Source: Leptotrichia sp. OH3620_COT-345 (GTDB lineage: Bacteria; Fusobacteriota; Fusobacteriia; Fusobacteriales; Leptotrichiaceae). Taken from it: a stretch of 64,000 bases of DNA. The stretch lies in assembly GCF_003932895.1 (NCBI RefSeq), contig NZ_RQYW01000002.1:1-64000 (forward strand). The letters are read 5' to 3'. Under the pieces are notes generated by a model. The model was given only the letters and a program-made list of their open reading frames with translations. It was not told the origin of the DNA and made no database searches. The position numbers and the translations under genes are program-made. This document shows positions 18,157 through 27,527 of this stretch, one piece after another; position 1 is the first letter of the stretch, and each line of letters starts with the position of its first letter.

Positions 18157-19911
18157 TTATACTTTAATATTTTCCTTTTCAGAATTTTTATTTCTTGAAT
18201 CTCTATTTATATTCTGACGTATTTGCTCAGAATTTTTCTCAGTATTCATATTCTCGTTTTTTCCTTTCTCTTTTTCATTTTCTTTTTTTCTCATTTTTTC
18301 CCTTACAATTTCATTTACTGTTTCTGAATATTTTTCTCCATAACCGGTTACAAAATCTTTAGTAATATTTCTCAAATCGGAAAAATTCATTTTTTTTGTT
18401 GCCTTACCAATATCATTTCCTGAATTTCCTGCATTTTCGACATTTTTTACTGCAGCAGAAAGAATATCTCTTCCTCCTTTACTTTCTATACCACTTTCAA
18501 GAGGATTTTTTCCACCACTTTTTCCTCCTGCCAGAGAACTGCCTTTGCTGAAAGTATTTCTCAAGAAATTTGCACCTATGAGCATATTAAATCCCCCGTC
18601 AATAACTTCAGTAGTAATTGAGCTTCCTTTAATATATGCTGCATTTCCTGCATTGAGAAATTGACCTATTGTCTTTATCTGCATAATAAGACCGTTTACA
18701 ATAAAAACTCCTATTATCATTCCTATAAGTTTACTCACATCCGAGCTACCGTTTCCATCAAGCCTGTCAATGAGGTTAAAAGCAAAACCCATAAGAGCAA
18801 ACATAACTATAACGTTCACTATTGCAGCTGTGACTCCTCCTATTGCACCTACTCCTATATTTTTAGTAAATCCAAGAGCCATAAAAATCATAACTACCAT
18901 TGCAAAACATCCTATAATCAAATAATCTACCAATACTGTCATTATTTCAATTGCCGCTTTTATACATAGCCATAAAAGTACAAATCCTGAAAACAATATA
19001 ACAATAGGAAGAATATTATTTACTATTCCTTTTACACTGAACATCATTTTTACTCCTGAAACCATAACAGCAAAGGGAACATTAAACAGCTTGGTTAAAT
19101 AATCAGGAAGATTATATATACTGAAATTTTGCCCTGAAATCATACCTCCGATTTTCATTGCAAGATTAAATAACGGACCTGTATAAAAATTCCAGAAAAA
19201 TCCGTTTGCAAGTATCATAACAAGTGTCCCCATTACTACAAGCTGAGGAAACATATCTTTCATAACCATTAATATAGTTTTAGAATCTTCAGTATTAGGA
19301 TTAGTTACTCCTTTAAATATATTAATAAGTATTTCCAAAGTCCCCATAAGCAGAAGAAATACCGCCAAAACATTGGAAAGTACTCGTCCGATCTTATCCG
19401 TTATATTTCCTGTAACTTTAAACAGATTCACCACAACTTTACTTCTTATGTCGTATGTGTCTTTTATTTTTCCTATAGGAGATTTTTCATAATTCGGATT
19501 ATTTACCGAACCGTTACTTCCTCCACCTGACTTCAGTTCTCTCAGTTCATTTGCCATAAATATTACAGCAAGAATTATTTGCCATGGTTTCAGTTTTACT
19601 TTTTTCCATGTTGAAGGATTTGTACTCGTATCATTTTCCGAGCTGAGAGATGACGAATTCATTCCTTTAACAGCATTTCCAAGATTATATAAATTCGTAC
19701 CACTTGCAGCTGAAGACATAATTTTTCCAATATTAAACATAACAGGATCATCATTAGACTGTTTATTCTTATTCTGTATTTCATTATACAAAGCATTCCG
19801 AACCTGTGCATTTTTTGCATCCTGAAGAGCATTTGTAGTAGTTGTAGCAAAAAGTCCTATGTTCAGTATAATGAAAATTATTCCTACTATTCTTTTTATA
19901 TTCATAATCAT
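18157..19911 (-). CDS. VirB6/TrbL-like channel protein
   Basis: A 584-residue polytopic membrane protein. A signal or first helix (residues 5-25) is followed by a polar stretch, then about six to seven membrane segments between residues 105 and 420, including the Gly/Ala-rich GVGAIGGVTAAIVNVIVMFALMG-like region (each hydrophobic run about 20 residues). A polar, Asn/Lys/Glu-rich cytoplasmic tail runs from about 440 to 584. This layout matches the TrbL/VirB6 family, the inner-membrane channel of type IV secretion systems. It is the first gene of the cluster, with about 600 non-coding bases upstream holding terminators of the neighbouring operon. Confidence 0.7.
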   Translation of the reverse strand: MIMNIKRIVGIIFIILNIGLFATTTTNALQDAKNAQVRNALYNEIQNKNKQSNDDPVMFNIGKIMSSAASGTNLYNLGNAVKGMNSSSLSSENDTSTNPSTWKKVKLKPWQIILAVIFMANELRELKSGGGSNGSVNNPNYEKSPIGKIKDTYDIRSKVVVNLFKVTGNITDKIGRVLSNVLAVFLLLMGTLEILINIFKGVTNPNTEDSKTILMVMKDMFPQLVVMGTLVMILANGFFWNFYTGPLFNLAMKIGGMISGQNFSIYNLPDYLTKLFNVPFAVMVSGVKMMFSVKGIVNNILPIVILFSGFVLLWLCIKAAIEIMTVLVDYLIIGCFAMVVMIFMALGFTKNIGVGAIGGVTAAIVNVIVMFALMGFAFNLIDRLDGNGSSDVSKLIGMIIGVFIVNGLIMQIKTIGQFLNAGNAAYIKGSSITTEVIDGGFNMLIGANFLRNTFSKGSSLAGGKSGGKNPLESGIESKGGRDILSAAVKNVENAGNSGNDIGKATKKMNFSDLRNITKDFVTGYGEKYSETVNEIVREKMRKKENEKEKGKNENMNTEKNSEQIRQNINRDSRNKNSEKENIKV

Positions 19912-20215
19912 TCATACCACTAACTTTCATTGGTTTATTCAGTTTGTTTCTCTCAAATCAGCGGTTCATCCACTCCTTTGTTTTAATTTTTTTTATCTGA
20001 ATATTTAATTTATTATTTTTCACTTTTATTTTTAAATTTATTTTATCATAATAATTAAAATTTTTCCAATTTCGGTAAAAATATAATCAAAGCATTATTA
20101 TTAATAGGCTTTCATTCATTTTTTACAATAATTTTTTTTGTTTAATATATAATTTTTTTAATTTTTATTTTAACTAATAAAAACTCCTTTTAATTTGAAA
20201 AAATAAAATATATTA

Positions 20216-20244
20216 AAAATAAAACAGAGGATAATTCCTCTGCT
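20216..20244 (-). terminator. terminator hairpin
   Basis: The stem CAGAGGA/TCCTCTG (20225-20242) has a four-base loop and, on the minus strand, is followed by TTTTATTTTT. With the next hairpin it isolates the secretion cluster from the dsbD-like operon. The rest of 19912-20514 is AT-rich with no gene seen. Confidence 0.7.
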
Positions 20245-20307
20245 TCTAAATTCTCTTCATATTTCTGTAGTCAATTACAAAATTTCCGACTCTTATCTTC
20301 AATATTC

Positions 20308-20352
20308 AAATTTTACAACGTAAAAGTGCTTAAAGTGAGCGTTGTAAAAACA
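20308..20352 (-). terminator. terminator hairpin after the CcdA/DsbD-like gene
   Basis: TTTTACAACG (20312-20321) pairs with CGTTGTAAAA (20340-20349) across an 18-base loop. It lies downstream of the gene ending at 20515, with A/T runs on both sides. Confidence 0.5.
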
Positions 20353-20514
20353 TTTTTTTATTTTTACGGTGAACAGGTATTTTCGAGTACCTGTAAAATT
20401 TGGATTGAATTATTTCTTTGGCACAACTTTTTTTACAAAAAATTGAAAATATTTTATTAAGTTTTTTCAAAATTATAAGAAATTTTTTAGTCGGCTCTTT
20501 TAAAAAAATAACAC

Positions 20515-21786
20515 TCACAAAACCAATAAACTCGGTTTCAGCAACAATATCAATCCAAGTATAATCATCAAAATTCCTCCGAAAAGATTCATCCATTTAG
20601 AATATTTTGATGTCAATTGTAATTTATTTACACTTAATAACGCAAAACCGAATACTATAAAATCATCTATCATATACCCTAATATGTAAATAAATGTGTA
20701 CAAGTGTTTCTGTACAAAAGATATATTGTTTATTTGAAGTATTTTAGTAAAAGTCTGGGGTATTCCTACAGAACAGGCAAACTCTATTACATTTACAGAC
20801 AGGGCAAGCCCTATTATTCCGAGAACAGTTAAAAATGTGAACGGTTTATCAGCTATATTTCTTATTTTTCCTGAAATTTCAGCCCTCTTTTTAAAATCCG
20901 TAACTTCACAGGACAGCTCATTCCCTTTTTTCAAAAAGTTCCTCATGAAAAATATTCCGCCTATTATCCCTATAATTCCGACGGCAGGAGTTATCCATTT
21001 GTCAAGACCCACAAAATCCCAAGTATATAACCATACATTAAGTATAAGATAGTACATTACCGCTTCAGCAAATATAAAAAGTCCCGCCACTCTGAACATT
21101 TTCACTTTATTTCCCACTGCAACAAGAGCTGTCAAAAATAATACAAGAACCCACATTGCACAGGGATTAAAACCGTCTATCGTTCCTAAAACGGCAGCCA
21201 TTAACGGCAGTGAATAATTTGACAAATCTATAGTCTTATTTATAAACGGAATATTTACGATAATCTGTTTATTATAAGTCCCGACAGCTCCGGGTACTTC
21301 ACATACTCCGTCAATTTCACAAACTGCACCATCTTTAGCTACACTGGAAAAGTTGCCTTTTTCCATAAACTCAATTAATGTAGGTATGCTTTCTTTCTTT
21401 TTTCCCTTATTAATTTCCTTTACAATTTCTTTCCCTGTTGTATCGGCAGTGTTATAACCTTGTATTACACGCTCATTCACATAAATTATGGGAGTTCCTT
21501 TGACTAACTTCAACTTATCGGTAGTCTCATTGAAAAATTTTCTATTTTGAACATCTTTATCAATTTTATACTCTACATATGTAAAGTCATTTCTCTCAGT
21601 AGACAACTCTTTCAAAAATTTTTCAAGATTTGCACAATTTTTACAATCTTCTCTCCCAAAATATTCAATTTTTACTTTATCTTCTCCGAAAGACGGAAAC
21701 CCTGTCCAAAATAGAGTAGTGAATATAATCATTACTCCCGATACCGTTTTAAATTTCCCCATTTTTTTTATAATTGATTTTATCAT
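20515..21786 (-). CDS. glutaredoxin/thioredoxin-CcdA (DsbD-like) transmembrane thiol reductase
   Basis: This 423-residue fusion moves electrons across the inner membrane. After a signal anchor comes a periplasmic glutaredoxin-like domain with CKNC at 48-51 and a TPIIYV cis-Pro region near 98. A linker carries a further Cys pair (156/162), and a six-to-eight-helix CcdA/DsbD-type domain contains the two buried cysteines, Cys209 in NPCAMW and Cys338 in EFACSVG. Reducing equivalents would pass from cytoplasmic thioredoxin to the membrane Cys pair and then to the fused domain. It lies 19 bases after acpS on the same strand. The fused domain is at the N-terminus, opposite to the classical DsbD C-terminal domain. 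Confidence 0.82.
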   Translation of the reverse strand: MIKSIIKKMGKFKTVSGVMIIFTTLFWTGFPSFGEDKVKIEYFGREDCKNCANLEKFLKELSTERNDFTYVEYKIDKDVQNRKFFNETTDKLKLVKGTPIIYVNERVIQGYNTADTTGKEIVKEINKGKKKESIPTLIEFMEKGNFSSVAKDGAVCEIDGVCEVPGAVGTYNKQIIVNIPFINKTIDLSNYSLPLMAAVLGTIDGFNPCAMWVLVLFLTALVAVGNKVKMFRVAGLFIFAEAVMYYLILNVWLYTWDFVGLDKWITPAVGIIGIIGGIFFMRNFLKKGNELSCEVTDFKKRAEISGKIRNIADKPFTFLTVLGIIGLALSVNVIEFACSVGIPQTFTKILQINNISFVQKHLYTFIYILGYMIDDFIVFGFALLSVNKLQLTSKYSKWMNLFGGILMIILGLILLLKPSLLVL

Positions 21787-21805
21787 ACATTTCTCCTGAC
21801 TTTTC

Positions 21806-22174
21806 TTATTCCTTATAAATGACTACAGTAGAAACTGCATATTCTCTACTATGGGAAATACTTATCTGAATTTTCAGAATTTTTGCCGCTTCTTTTATCC
21901 TGTTGTAAAGTGTAACACACGGTTTTCCCAATTCATCATTTAATATCTCCACATCATTTAAGGAAAATCCTCTTACTCCCGTCCCCAAAGCTTTTGAAAT
22001 AGCCTCTTTTGCAGCAAATCTTCCTGCATAACTGGCATAAGGATTTTTTTTCTTTTCAATGTGTTCTATTTCTTTTAAAGTATACACTTTCCTTCTGAAA
22101 GACGGAGTGCTGTTAATCGCTTTCTTTATTCTTTCTATTTCAATAATATCAGTTCCTATCCCATATATTTCCAT
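21806..22174 (-). CDS. acpS: holo-[acyl-carrier-protein] synthase
   Basis: A 122-residue enzyme that transfers 4'-phosphopantetheine from CoA to acyl-carrier protein. Both family signatures are present: GTDIIEIERIKKA near residues 7-19, with the Mg-binding Asp, and FAAKEAISKALGTG near residues 53-66, with Glu and Lys. Length is normal for a single-domain AcpS. It is followed closely by the dsbD-like gene and preceded by about 250 non-coding bases, where I see nothing else. Confidence 0.93.
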   Translation of the reverse strand: MEIYGIGTDIIEIERIKKAINSTPSFRRKVYTLKEIEHIEKKKNPYASYAGRFAAKEAISKALGTGVRGFSLNDVEILNDELGKPCVTLYNRIKEAAKILKIQISISHSREYAVSTVVIYKE

Positions 22175-22423
22175 AATTTCTCCTTTTATGTAAATTTTAC
22201 ATTTACACAGTCAGTTTCAATTTTCCATATTCAAATTATACAACAATAAAAATCTTTTATTTTATATTCCCTGTCATTTTTAAATATATAGAATTTCCGT
22301 TGAATAGTTTTTATAATTATTATATTGTAAAAACTCAGTTTACTCTTGAATTTCCCGTTATTTCTTATTTTAATACTTTCTTTATCTGACTGTTTCGATA
22401 TAGAAAACTAATGTAAAATAAAA

Positions 22424-23182
22424 TCATAATCTATATATTTTCTTTGCATTTTGAGTGGTTTTTTCTATCACCTTTTCAACGGGAATTTCTTTTATACGCG
22501 CTATTTCTTCAGCTATATATTTTGTATAAACAGGTTCATTCCTTTTTCCTCTGAAAGGAACAGGAGTTAAATACGGACAGTCTGTTTCCAATACTATTTT
22601 ATCCAATGAAAGAGCATGTACAAGTTCTTTCGTTTTCCTGTTATTTTTAAAAGTCACCGTTCCACCCACACCTATATAATATCTTTCCAGAAATGGTTTC
22701 ACAGCCTGAAAAGAACCCGGATAACAATGCAATATACCTCCCACACTAGGAAATTCGCTTAAAACATTCAGTGTATCTTCAAGTGCTTCCCTTGTATGAA
22801 TTACAACAGGAAGATTCACTTTTTGAGCTAACTTCATCTGTTTTCTGAAACCGTCTTTCTGGATTTCTTTAGGATCTTCCATCCAGTGATAGTCAAGTCC
22901 GATTTCACCTATTGCCACAATCTTTTTTTCAGTTAATGCCAATTTTTCAAGCTCTTTTTCAGTATTATCGTTATACTTTTTTATGTCTACAGGATGTACA
23001 CCTACTACTGCATAAACAAAAGGGTACTTGTGGGCGAGTTCTATACTTTTTCTTGAACTTTCCAAATCAAAGCCTACACTGATAATTCCCTCCATCTGTT
23101 CTTTTATATTTTTCATTACAGTATCAAAATCAAGTTGAAATTTTTCATCATATATATGTGTATGTGTATCTATTATTTTCAT
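22424..23182 (-). CDS. tatD: TatD family metal-dependent hydrolase (DNase)
   Basis: The start is taken at ATG 23182, behind GAGG; an upstream in-frame Met at 23212 precedes that site. The protein begins with the metal-binding HxH motif (IDTHTHIYDEKF) and contains GEIGLDYHW, VIHTREALEDTL, a GILHCYPG-type His motif and LETDCPYLTP. All are hallmarks of TatD hydrolases, which remove nucleotides from damaged or degraded DNA. The 253-residue length is typical. It is a stand-alone gene between luxS and acpS. Confidence 0.92.
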   Translation of the reverse strand: MKIIDTHTHIYDEKFQLDFDTVMKNIKEQMEGIISVGFDLESSRKSIELAHKYPFVYAVVGVHPVDIKKYNDNTEKELEKLALTEKKIVAIGEIGLDYHWMEDPKEIQKDGFRKQMKLAQKVNLPVVIHTREALEDTLNVLSEFPSVGGILHCYPGSFQAVKPFLERYYIGVGGTVTFKNNRKTKELVHALSLDKIVLETDCPYLTPVPFRGKRNEPVYTKYIAEEIARIKEIPVEKVIEKTTQNAKKIYRL

Positions 23183-23332
23183 TTTCCCTCTTTCACAATA
23201 CATTGTAATCATTGTTATACATATTTCTTTAATCTTGATTAAATCATAATTAAAGAAAGCTTTTTCTTTACATTTTTACTAATAAATATATAAATTATAA
23301 CAGCTGAAAACACAAAGATATTTTATCTTTTA

Positions 23333-23812
23333 TTATTCAGGATAACTCATATTTTCTTCTTTTAAATTATTTAAAGTTTCTTCAAGATATTTCTTAGCTT
23401 CAAAATTCGCCATAGGTAAATTCTGATCCAGATAATTCCCACATTCTATTGCTAATGCTCCGGGTATTTCTCCTCTAAAATCAGCCATAAATATAAATGT
23501 TTCTTTCACAAGCTCTTTTATATCCTGTGATTTCAAATTTCCTTTTAAAATAAGATAAAACCCTGTTCTGCATCCCATAGGCCCGAAATATATTATTTTA
23601 TTTTTCCATTCAGGATGATTTCTTAAAAATGTCGCTCCCAAATGTTCCATTGTATGAAGTTCAGCTATATTAATTACAGGCTCTCTATTAGGAAGTTTCA
23701 TTCTTATATCAAAACTTGTCAGATAACTTCCGTTTATTTCATCAATTCTCGACACATAAATTCCTCTTTTCAGTTTTACATGATCTACCTGAAAACTTGC
23801 TATTTTTTCCAT
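23333..23812 (-). CDS. luxS: S-ribosylhomocysteine lyase
   Basis: A 159-residue LuxS, which cleaves S-ribosylhomocysteine to homocysteine and the AI-2 precursor in the activated-methyl cycle. The metal ligands are seen in HTMEH (His53, His57) and Cys124 (AIECGNY). The catalytic Cys81 lies in GPMGCRTG. N-terminal VDHVKLKRG is also typical. It has an AAAGGAG-like site upstream. No pfs or methionine gene is adjacent, so it appears monocistronic. Confidence 0.96.
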   Translation of the reverse strand: MEKIASFQVDHVKLKRGIYVSRIDEINGSYLTSFDIRMKLPNREPVINIAELHTMEHLGATFLRNHPEWKNKIIYFGPMGCRTGFYLILKGNLKSQDIKELVKETFIFMADFRGEIPGALAIECGNYLDQNLPMANFEAKKYLEETLNNLKEENMSYPE

Positions 23813-23940
23813 ATTTATTCTCCTTTCACGTCTTTTATATATTCCATTATTAATAATCCTATTTTGTCGTTCCTTTTTCCTTAATTTCCCTCTTCTTTTA
23901 TAGTGTTTTAAATAATAGAAATATAACGAATTTTATTTAT

Positions 23941-24876
23941 CTATCTTTTTATTTTTATGGATGATTCTATAAGCAAATCCAATGTCTGGCTGTAATTATA
24001 TCCTTTTGATGCTGTACTTTTCGGCAATAAACTTGCAGCCGTCATCCCCGGTAGAGTGTTTACTTCCATAAAATACGGCTTATTTTCTACCACCATAAAA
24101 TCCACTCTTGCAAATCCTTCACATTTCATTGCATAATAACTGTCTTTTGCAAATTTATCAATTTCTTCCTGTATTTTCTTTTCAAATTCAAATACAAATT
24201 CTCTTGCTCCTCCGGTTGAATATTTCGATTTATAGTCAAAATAATCTCCTGCTACAGCCTCTATTTTAAGAGTAGGGTACACTTTTCCGTCAATAACGGG
24301 AACACTTATTTCAGTTCCTTTCAACATTTCTTCAATTAATGCTTCTTTATCCATTTCAAATACAAGTTCAAGTGCTTTTTCAAGTTCTTCCTGATTTTCC
24401 ACAAAACTTACTCCTATACTCGAGCCTCCGGAATTAGGTTTGACAACTACTTTGTTTCCCAGTTTTTCACTTATAAATTTAAAATCTGCCGTTTCTCCCT
24501 TTCTTACACTTACTCCCTTTGCCACTCTTACACCATAGGAAGAAACTACTTTTTTCGTCATTTCTTTATCCATACACACTGCACTTGACATAACTCCCGG
24601 TCCACTGTAAGCTATTCCCATACTTTCAAGTATAGCCTGTATTCTCCCGTCTTCTCCGAAAGCTCCGTGTAATGCTATATATACAAAGTCTGGATTAATA
24701 CTTTTCAGTTTTTCAAATACTTCTTTTTCCGAATCTATTACAATATCAAAAATTTCATATTTTTCTTTATTCAAATTTTTTACAATTTCACTTCCTGTAT
24801 TCAAAGAAACTTCCCTTTCAGTTGATACTCCTCCTCTTATAACTCCTACTTTTAACAATTTTGACATTTTAAACAC
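23941..24876 (-). CDS. ddl: D-alanine--D-alanine ligase
   Basis: A 311-residue ATP-grasp enzyme joining two D-Ala for peptidoglycan synthesis. Visible signatures are GGVSTEREVSLNTG (residues 15-28), HGAFGEDGRIQ, VVKPNSGGSSIGVSFV, EMLKGTEISVPVI and MEVNTLPGMTAASLLPKS. It lies 21 bases after hslO, probably in the same transcript. Both ends and the length fit the family. Confidence 0.95.
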   Translation of the reverse strand: MFKMSKLLKVGVIRGGVSTEREVSLNTGSEIVKNLNKEKYEIFDIVIDSEKEVFEKLKSINPDFVYIALHGAFGEDGRIQAILESMGIAYSGPGVMSSAVCMDKEMTKKVVSSYGVRVAKGVSVRKGETADFKFISEKLGNKVVVKPNSGGSSIGVSFVENQEELEKALELVFEMDKEALIEEMLKGTEISVPVIDGKVYPTLKIEAVAGDYFDYKSKYSTGGAREFVFEFEKKIQEEIDKFAKDSYYAMKCEGFARVDFMVVENKPYFMEVNTLPGMTAASLLPKSTASKGYNYSQTLDLLIESSIKIKR

Positions 24877-24897
24877 CCTTTCACATTTTATACATTA

Positions 24898-25836
24898 TTA
24901 CATATCTTTAAAATCTTCTTTTATAAATATATATTTTCGTCCGCAGAAATGACACTCCACTTCAATTTCTCCTTCTTCTTTAAGAATATGCTCAATTTCT
25001 TCTTTTCCTAAAGTTATTATTCCTTTATAAAATTTTTCTTTTGTACAGTTACATTTATATTCAATTGAGCTTTCTTCCAACACTTCATAATCTTCCACAT
25101 ATTTTTTTACATGATTTCCCGATACTTCAGCCTCATCTTCGGCAACCGATATGTCTTCATACAAAAGTTCCACTATTTTTTCAAGGGAAAGTCCACCTAT
25201 TAGAAGCTCCGTTATGCTCCTTATCTGTTTCAGCTTATCTTCAAGTTTGTCTATAAAACTGTCTTCCACTCCCGGAAGAAGCTGGATAATATATCCTCCC
25301 GCCTTTTCCACATCTCCATTGTCTTTCAGTTTAACTCCCAAAGTTACTACTGACTTTATCTGCTCGGAAATCAGGAAATAGTATGCCATTGTATCTGAAA
25401 TATCTTCTCCATCGAGTTTTGTAAGACCTACAAAAGGTTCTTTCAACCCCATGTCTTTTATTACTTGTAAAGTTCCGTTTCCTATAAATCTTACTTGTCC
25501 TGTTTCATCAGTGATAAATTCTTTGTTTTCATTTATTATTTTATGAAATTTCTCTTCGGGATTGCCTGTATAACCTTTTACTTCTCCTTTTTTATTTGCT
25601 GTGGCAAGCATAGTTCCATACGGTCCTTCTCCCGATATTCTCAGTGTCAAAAGATCATTTTCTCCTTTTAAGTCTTTTCCCATCATTACTGCCGCTGTAA
25701 GAAGTTTCCCAAACAAAGTTGTAGCAACAGGATCCAGATTATGTATTTTTTTTGCCTCTTTAACAATTTCCGTCGTATCACACAAAAAAAATCTCGCACA
25801 TTTACTTGTTCCTCTTATTAATCTTGATTTTTTCAT
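24898..25836 (-). CDS. hslO: redox-regulated chaperonin Hsp33
   Basis: A 312-residue Hsp33, which prevents aggregation of unfolded proteins under oxidative stress. The C-terminus carries the redox zinc centre: CNC (in YKCNCTKEKF) and CHFC (in VECHFCGRKY). The N-terminal part has the usual Hsp33 features, including TTLFGKLLTAAVMMGKDLK and GYTGNPE. Expected length. It shares an orientation with ddl downstream. A terminator lies between it and the upstream lipoprotein gene. Confidence 0.94.
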   Translation of the reverse strand: MKKSRLIRGTSKCARFFLCDTTEIVKEAKKIHNLDPVATTLFGKLLTAAVMMGKDLKGENDLLTLRISGEGPYGTMLATANKKGEVKGYTGNPEEKFHKIINENKEFITDETGQVRFIGNGTLQVIKDMGLKEPFVGLTKLDGEDISDTMAYYFLISEQIKSVVTLGVKLKDNGDVEKAGGYIIQLLPGVEDSFIDKLEDKLKQIRSITELLIGGLSLEKIVELLYEDISVAEDEAEVSGNHVKKYVEDYEVLEESSIEYKCNCTKEKFYKGIITLGKEEIEHILKEEGEIEVECHFCGRKYIFIKEDFKDM

Positions 25837-25867
25837 TATCTTTTCCTTTTCGTTCTATGTATTTATT

Positions 25868-25893
25868 TAAAAAAGGCACTTTTGACGTGCCTC
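25868..25893 (-). terminator. terminator of the DUF4878-like lipoprotein gene
   Basis: The stem AGGCAC/GTGCCT (25874-25892) with a seven-base loop is followed on the minus strand by TTTTTT. It lies 10 bases past the lipoprotein stop, before hslO. Confidence 0.85.
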
Positions 25894-25903
25894 TATATTT
25901 ATT

Positions 25904-26545
25904 TTATTTTTTATCCAACTTAGGCTCGGTAAGCTTCTGATCTTTTCCTGCACCCGGCCCTTCCTGAGGCAGCTGAGTTTCATTTCCCTCTTCAGAATCA
26001 ATTCCCAAAGTGTTCAAATTTGACAATGTGGTATTTATTTTACCAAATAAAACATCTATATTTTCAGCCGTTACATTTACTTTACTTCCTTCTTTTGTTT
26101 TTACAACAATGAATTTCGTAGTATTTTTTTCTTTAGGTACATCATTTGACTCCAATATCTTTTTAAATTCCTCTTCTATAGGAGGAGTTTCACTGTTTTC
26201 AGAAAATGTATCTTTAAGAAGTCTCTGAAATATCATCAAAAATACTTTTTCCGTATCGACATTTTCAACTGAAACTGTAACTGCAGAAAAGTCGTCCTGC
26301 TTTTCACTGCTGATGATTTCATACTTCATATTTTTAAATAACGTTTCAAAAAATAACTGCTGCATCTTGTTGTTATACTCCAGTTTCAAATCTTTTGTGA
26401 AATCTTTATTAGCAGAGTATTTAGATGCTTCTTCAATTTTCTTCTCTCTTACACTGTCTATAAATTTTGATACCACGGCTTCAGGTTTAGAACTGCAGCC
26501 GATTACCAGAGTAAATACTAAAATGCCCAATAATATTCTCTTCAT
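25904..26545 (-). CDS. lipoprotein with a DUF4878-like domain
   Basis: The 213-residue protein has a short signal and lipobox (VIGCSS). Residues 25-140 read like DUF4878/NTF2-like lipoproteins: PEAVVSKFIDSVREKKIEEA, followed by charged helices and strands (FSAVTVSVENVDTEKVF). A Thr/Gln/Gly/Pro-rich tail (about 190-213) looks unstructured. The function of this family is unknown. It is monocistronic, closed by a strong terminator. Confidence 0.65.
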   Translation of the reverse strand: MKRILLGILVFTLVIGCSSKPEAVVSKFIDSVREKKIEEASKYSANKDFTKDLKLEYNNKMQQLFFETLFKNMKYEIISSEKQDDFSAVTVSVENVDTEKVFLMIFQRLLKDTFSENSETPPIEEEFKKILESNDVPKEKNTTKFIVVKTKEGSKVNVTAENIDVLFGKINTTLSNLNTLGIDSEEGNETQLPQEGPGAGKDQKLTEPKLDKK

Positions 26546-26639
26546 TTTATGGCTCCCATCTTATTTCTTATTTTCTTAATTTTACATTATTTAAAATAAC
26601 AAGTCAAGTAGTTAAATTTGTATAGTAAATCAATATTTG

Positions 26640-27510
26640 ACAATAACTCTCCTACCCAAATATCTTAAACATAAAGGAGGAAAATTCAAATCATATTTTG
26701 AATGTATTTCTCCATTTTCTTTCTTTAGCTATATATTTTTCCCATACTTTTTTATATTTATTATATATTTTTTCTGTTCTCCCATTTTTAAAATGTTTTC
26801 ATACTTTTCACCAAAACCTGTTATTTTCCGAGCAGCTTCTTTCATTCTTGAAGTTTTAATCGGGCATTATAAATTTTTCTTTTTCAAATTTCCTACTTTT
26901 ATTAACTCCTCAACTTACATATTTGTAAAGTTAATTCCGGCTTCCGGTACGAAATTTTATTTGGTCTCACAACACTTGATATTATCGGTTTTCTTTTCAT
27001 TAAAATCTATAAATTTTTTCTAAATCAATATTTTAGTGAATATGTTCCATTTTCTGCCTTTATCCGATAAAGCTTTTTCAGGAAAAATCCATTCTAAAAT
27101 CATATCCCCATTTTTCAGCATTTTTATATCTATTATATGAACTTTTACCGTTGTTACCGAAACTTCATAAGCTATATTGCCTATTTCAGCAATATTCAGT
27201 TTAATACCGCTGATTAAATTGGTATCTTTTGTTGCATAAATTATATAAAAAAGTAAATACTCTTTTCCAAGAAAATTTAATACACTACAAATTCTGTTTT
27301 CTTTCCATTAAATTCATAACTAGACTTTCCAACTCAACTCCATTTTCCAAACTAAATTATATTTCTTTGTATCAACTTTCAGCTTTATCTCATTATCCAT
27401 AGGATTACTTAAAAAAATACCGAACTGTTCAGTTGATATGCTGTAAGAAAAATAAGAAAATTCAAGAACAATAATAATACATTTTTCTTAGTTTTTTTCA
27501 TAATATCTTT
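26640..27510 (-). pseudogene. decayed secreted-protein gene(s)
   Basis: On the minus strand a start with signal-like residues (MKKTKKNVLLLLFLNF, near 27490-27510) is followed by protein-like text in changing frames. An example is a stretch about 27020-27240 reading FYIIYATKDTNLISGI and then KVHIIDIKMLKNGDMILEW. Several stops and frame shifts interrupt it. Left of 27020 further short open stretches are seen. I cannot name the family. The plus-strand reading frame over 26637-27023 is not supported by codon pattern or start signals. Confidence 0.5.
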
Positions 27511-27527
27511 TCTATTTTTTGACTTTT

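Noticed and set aside
20330-20596. 88-residue open frame on the minus strand
   Set aside because: It overlaps the end of the CcdA/DsbD-like gene in another frame, contains the terminator region and has no start signal.
26637-27023. 128-residue plus-strand open frame
   Set aside because: Low-complexity, Phe/Ser-rich text that is the complement of decayed minus-strand coding; no ribosome site.
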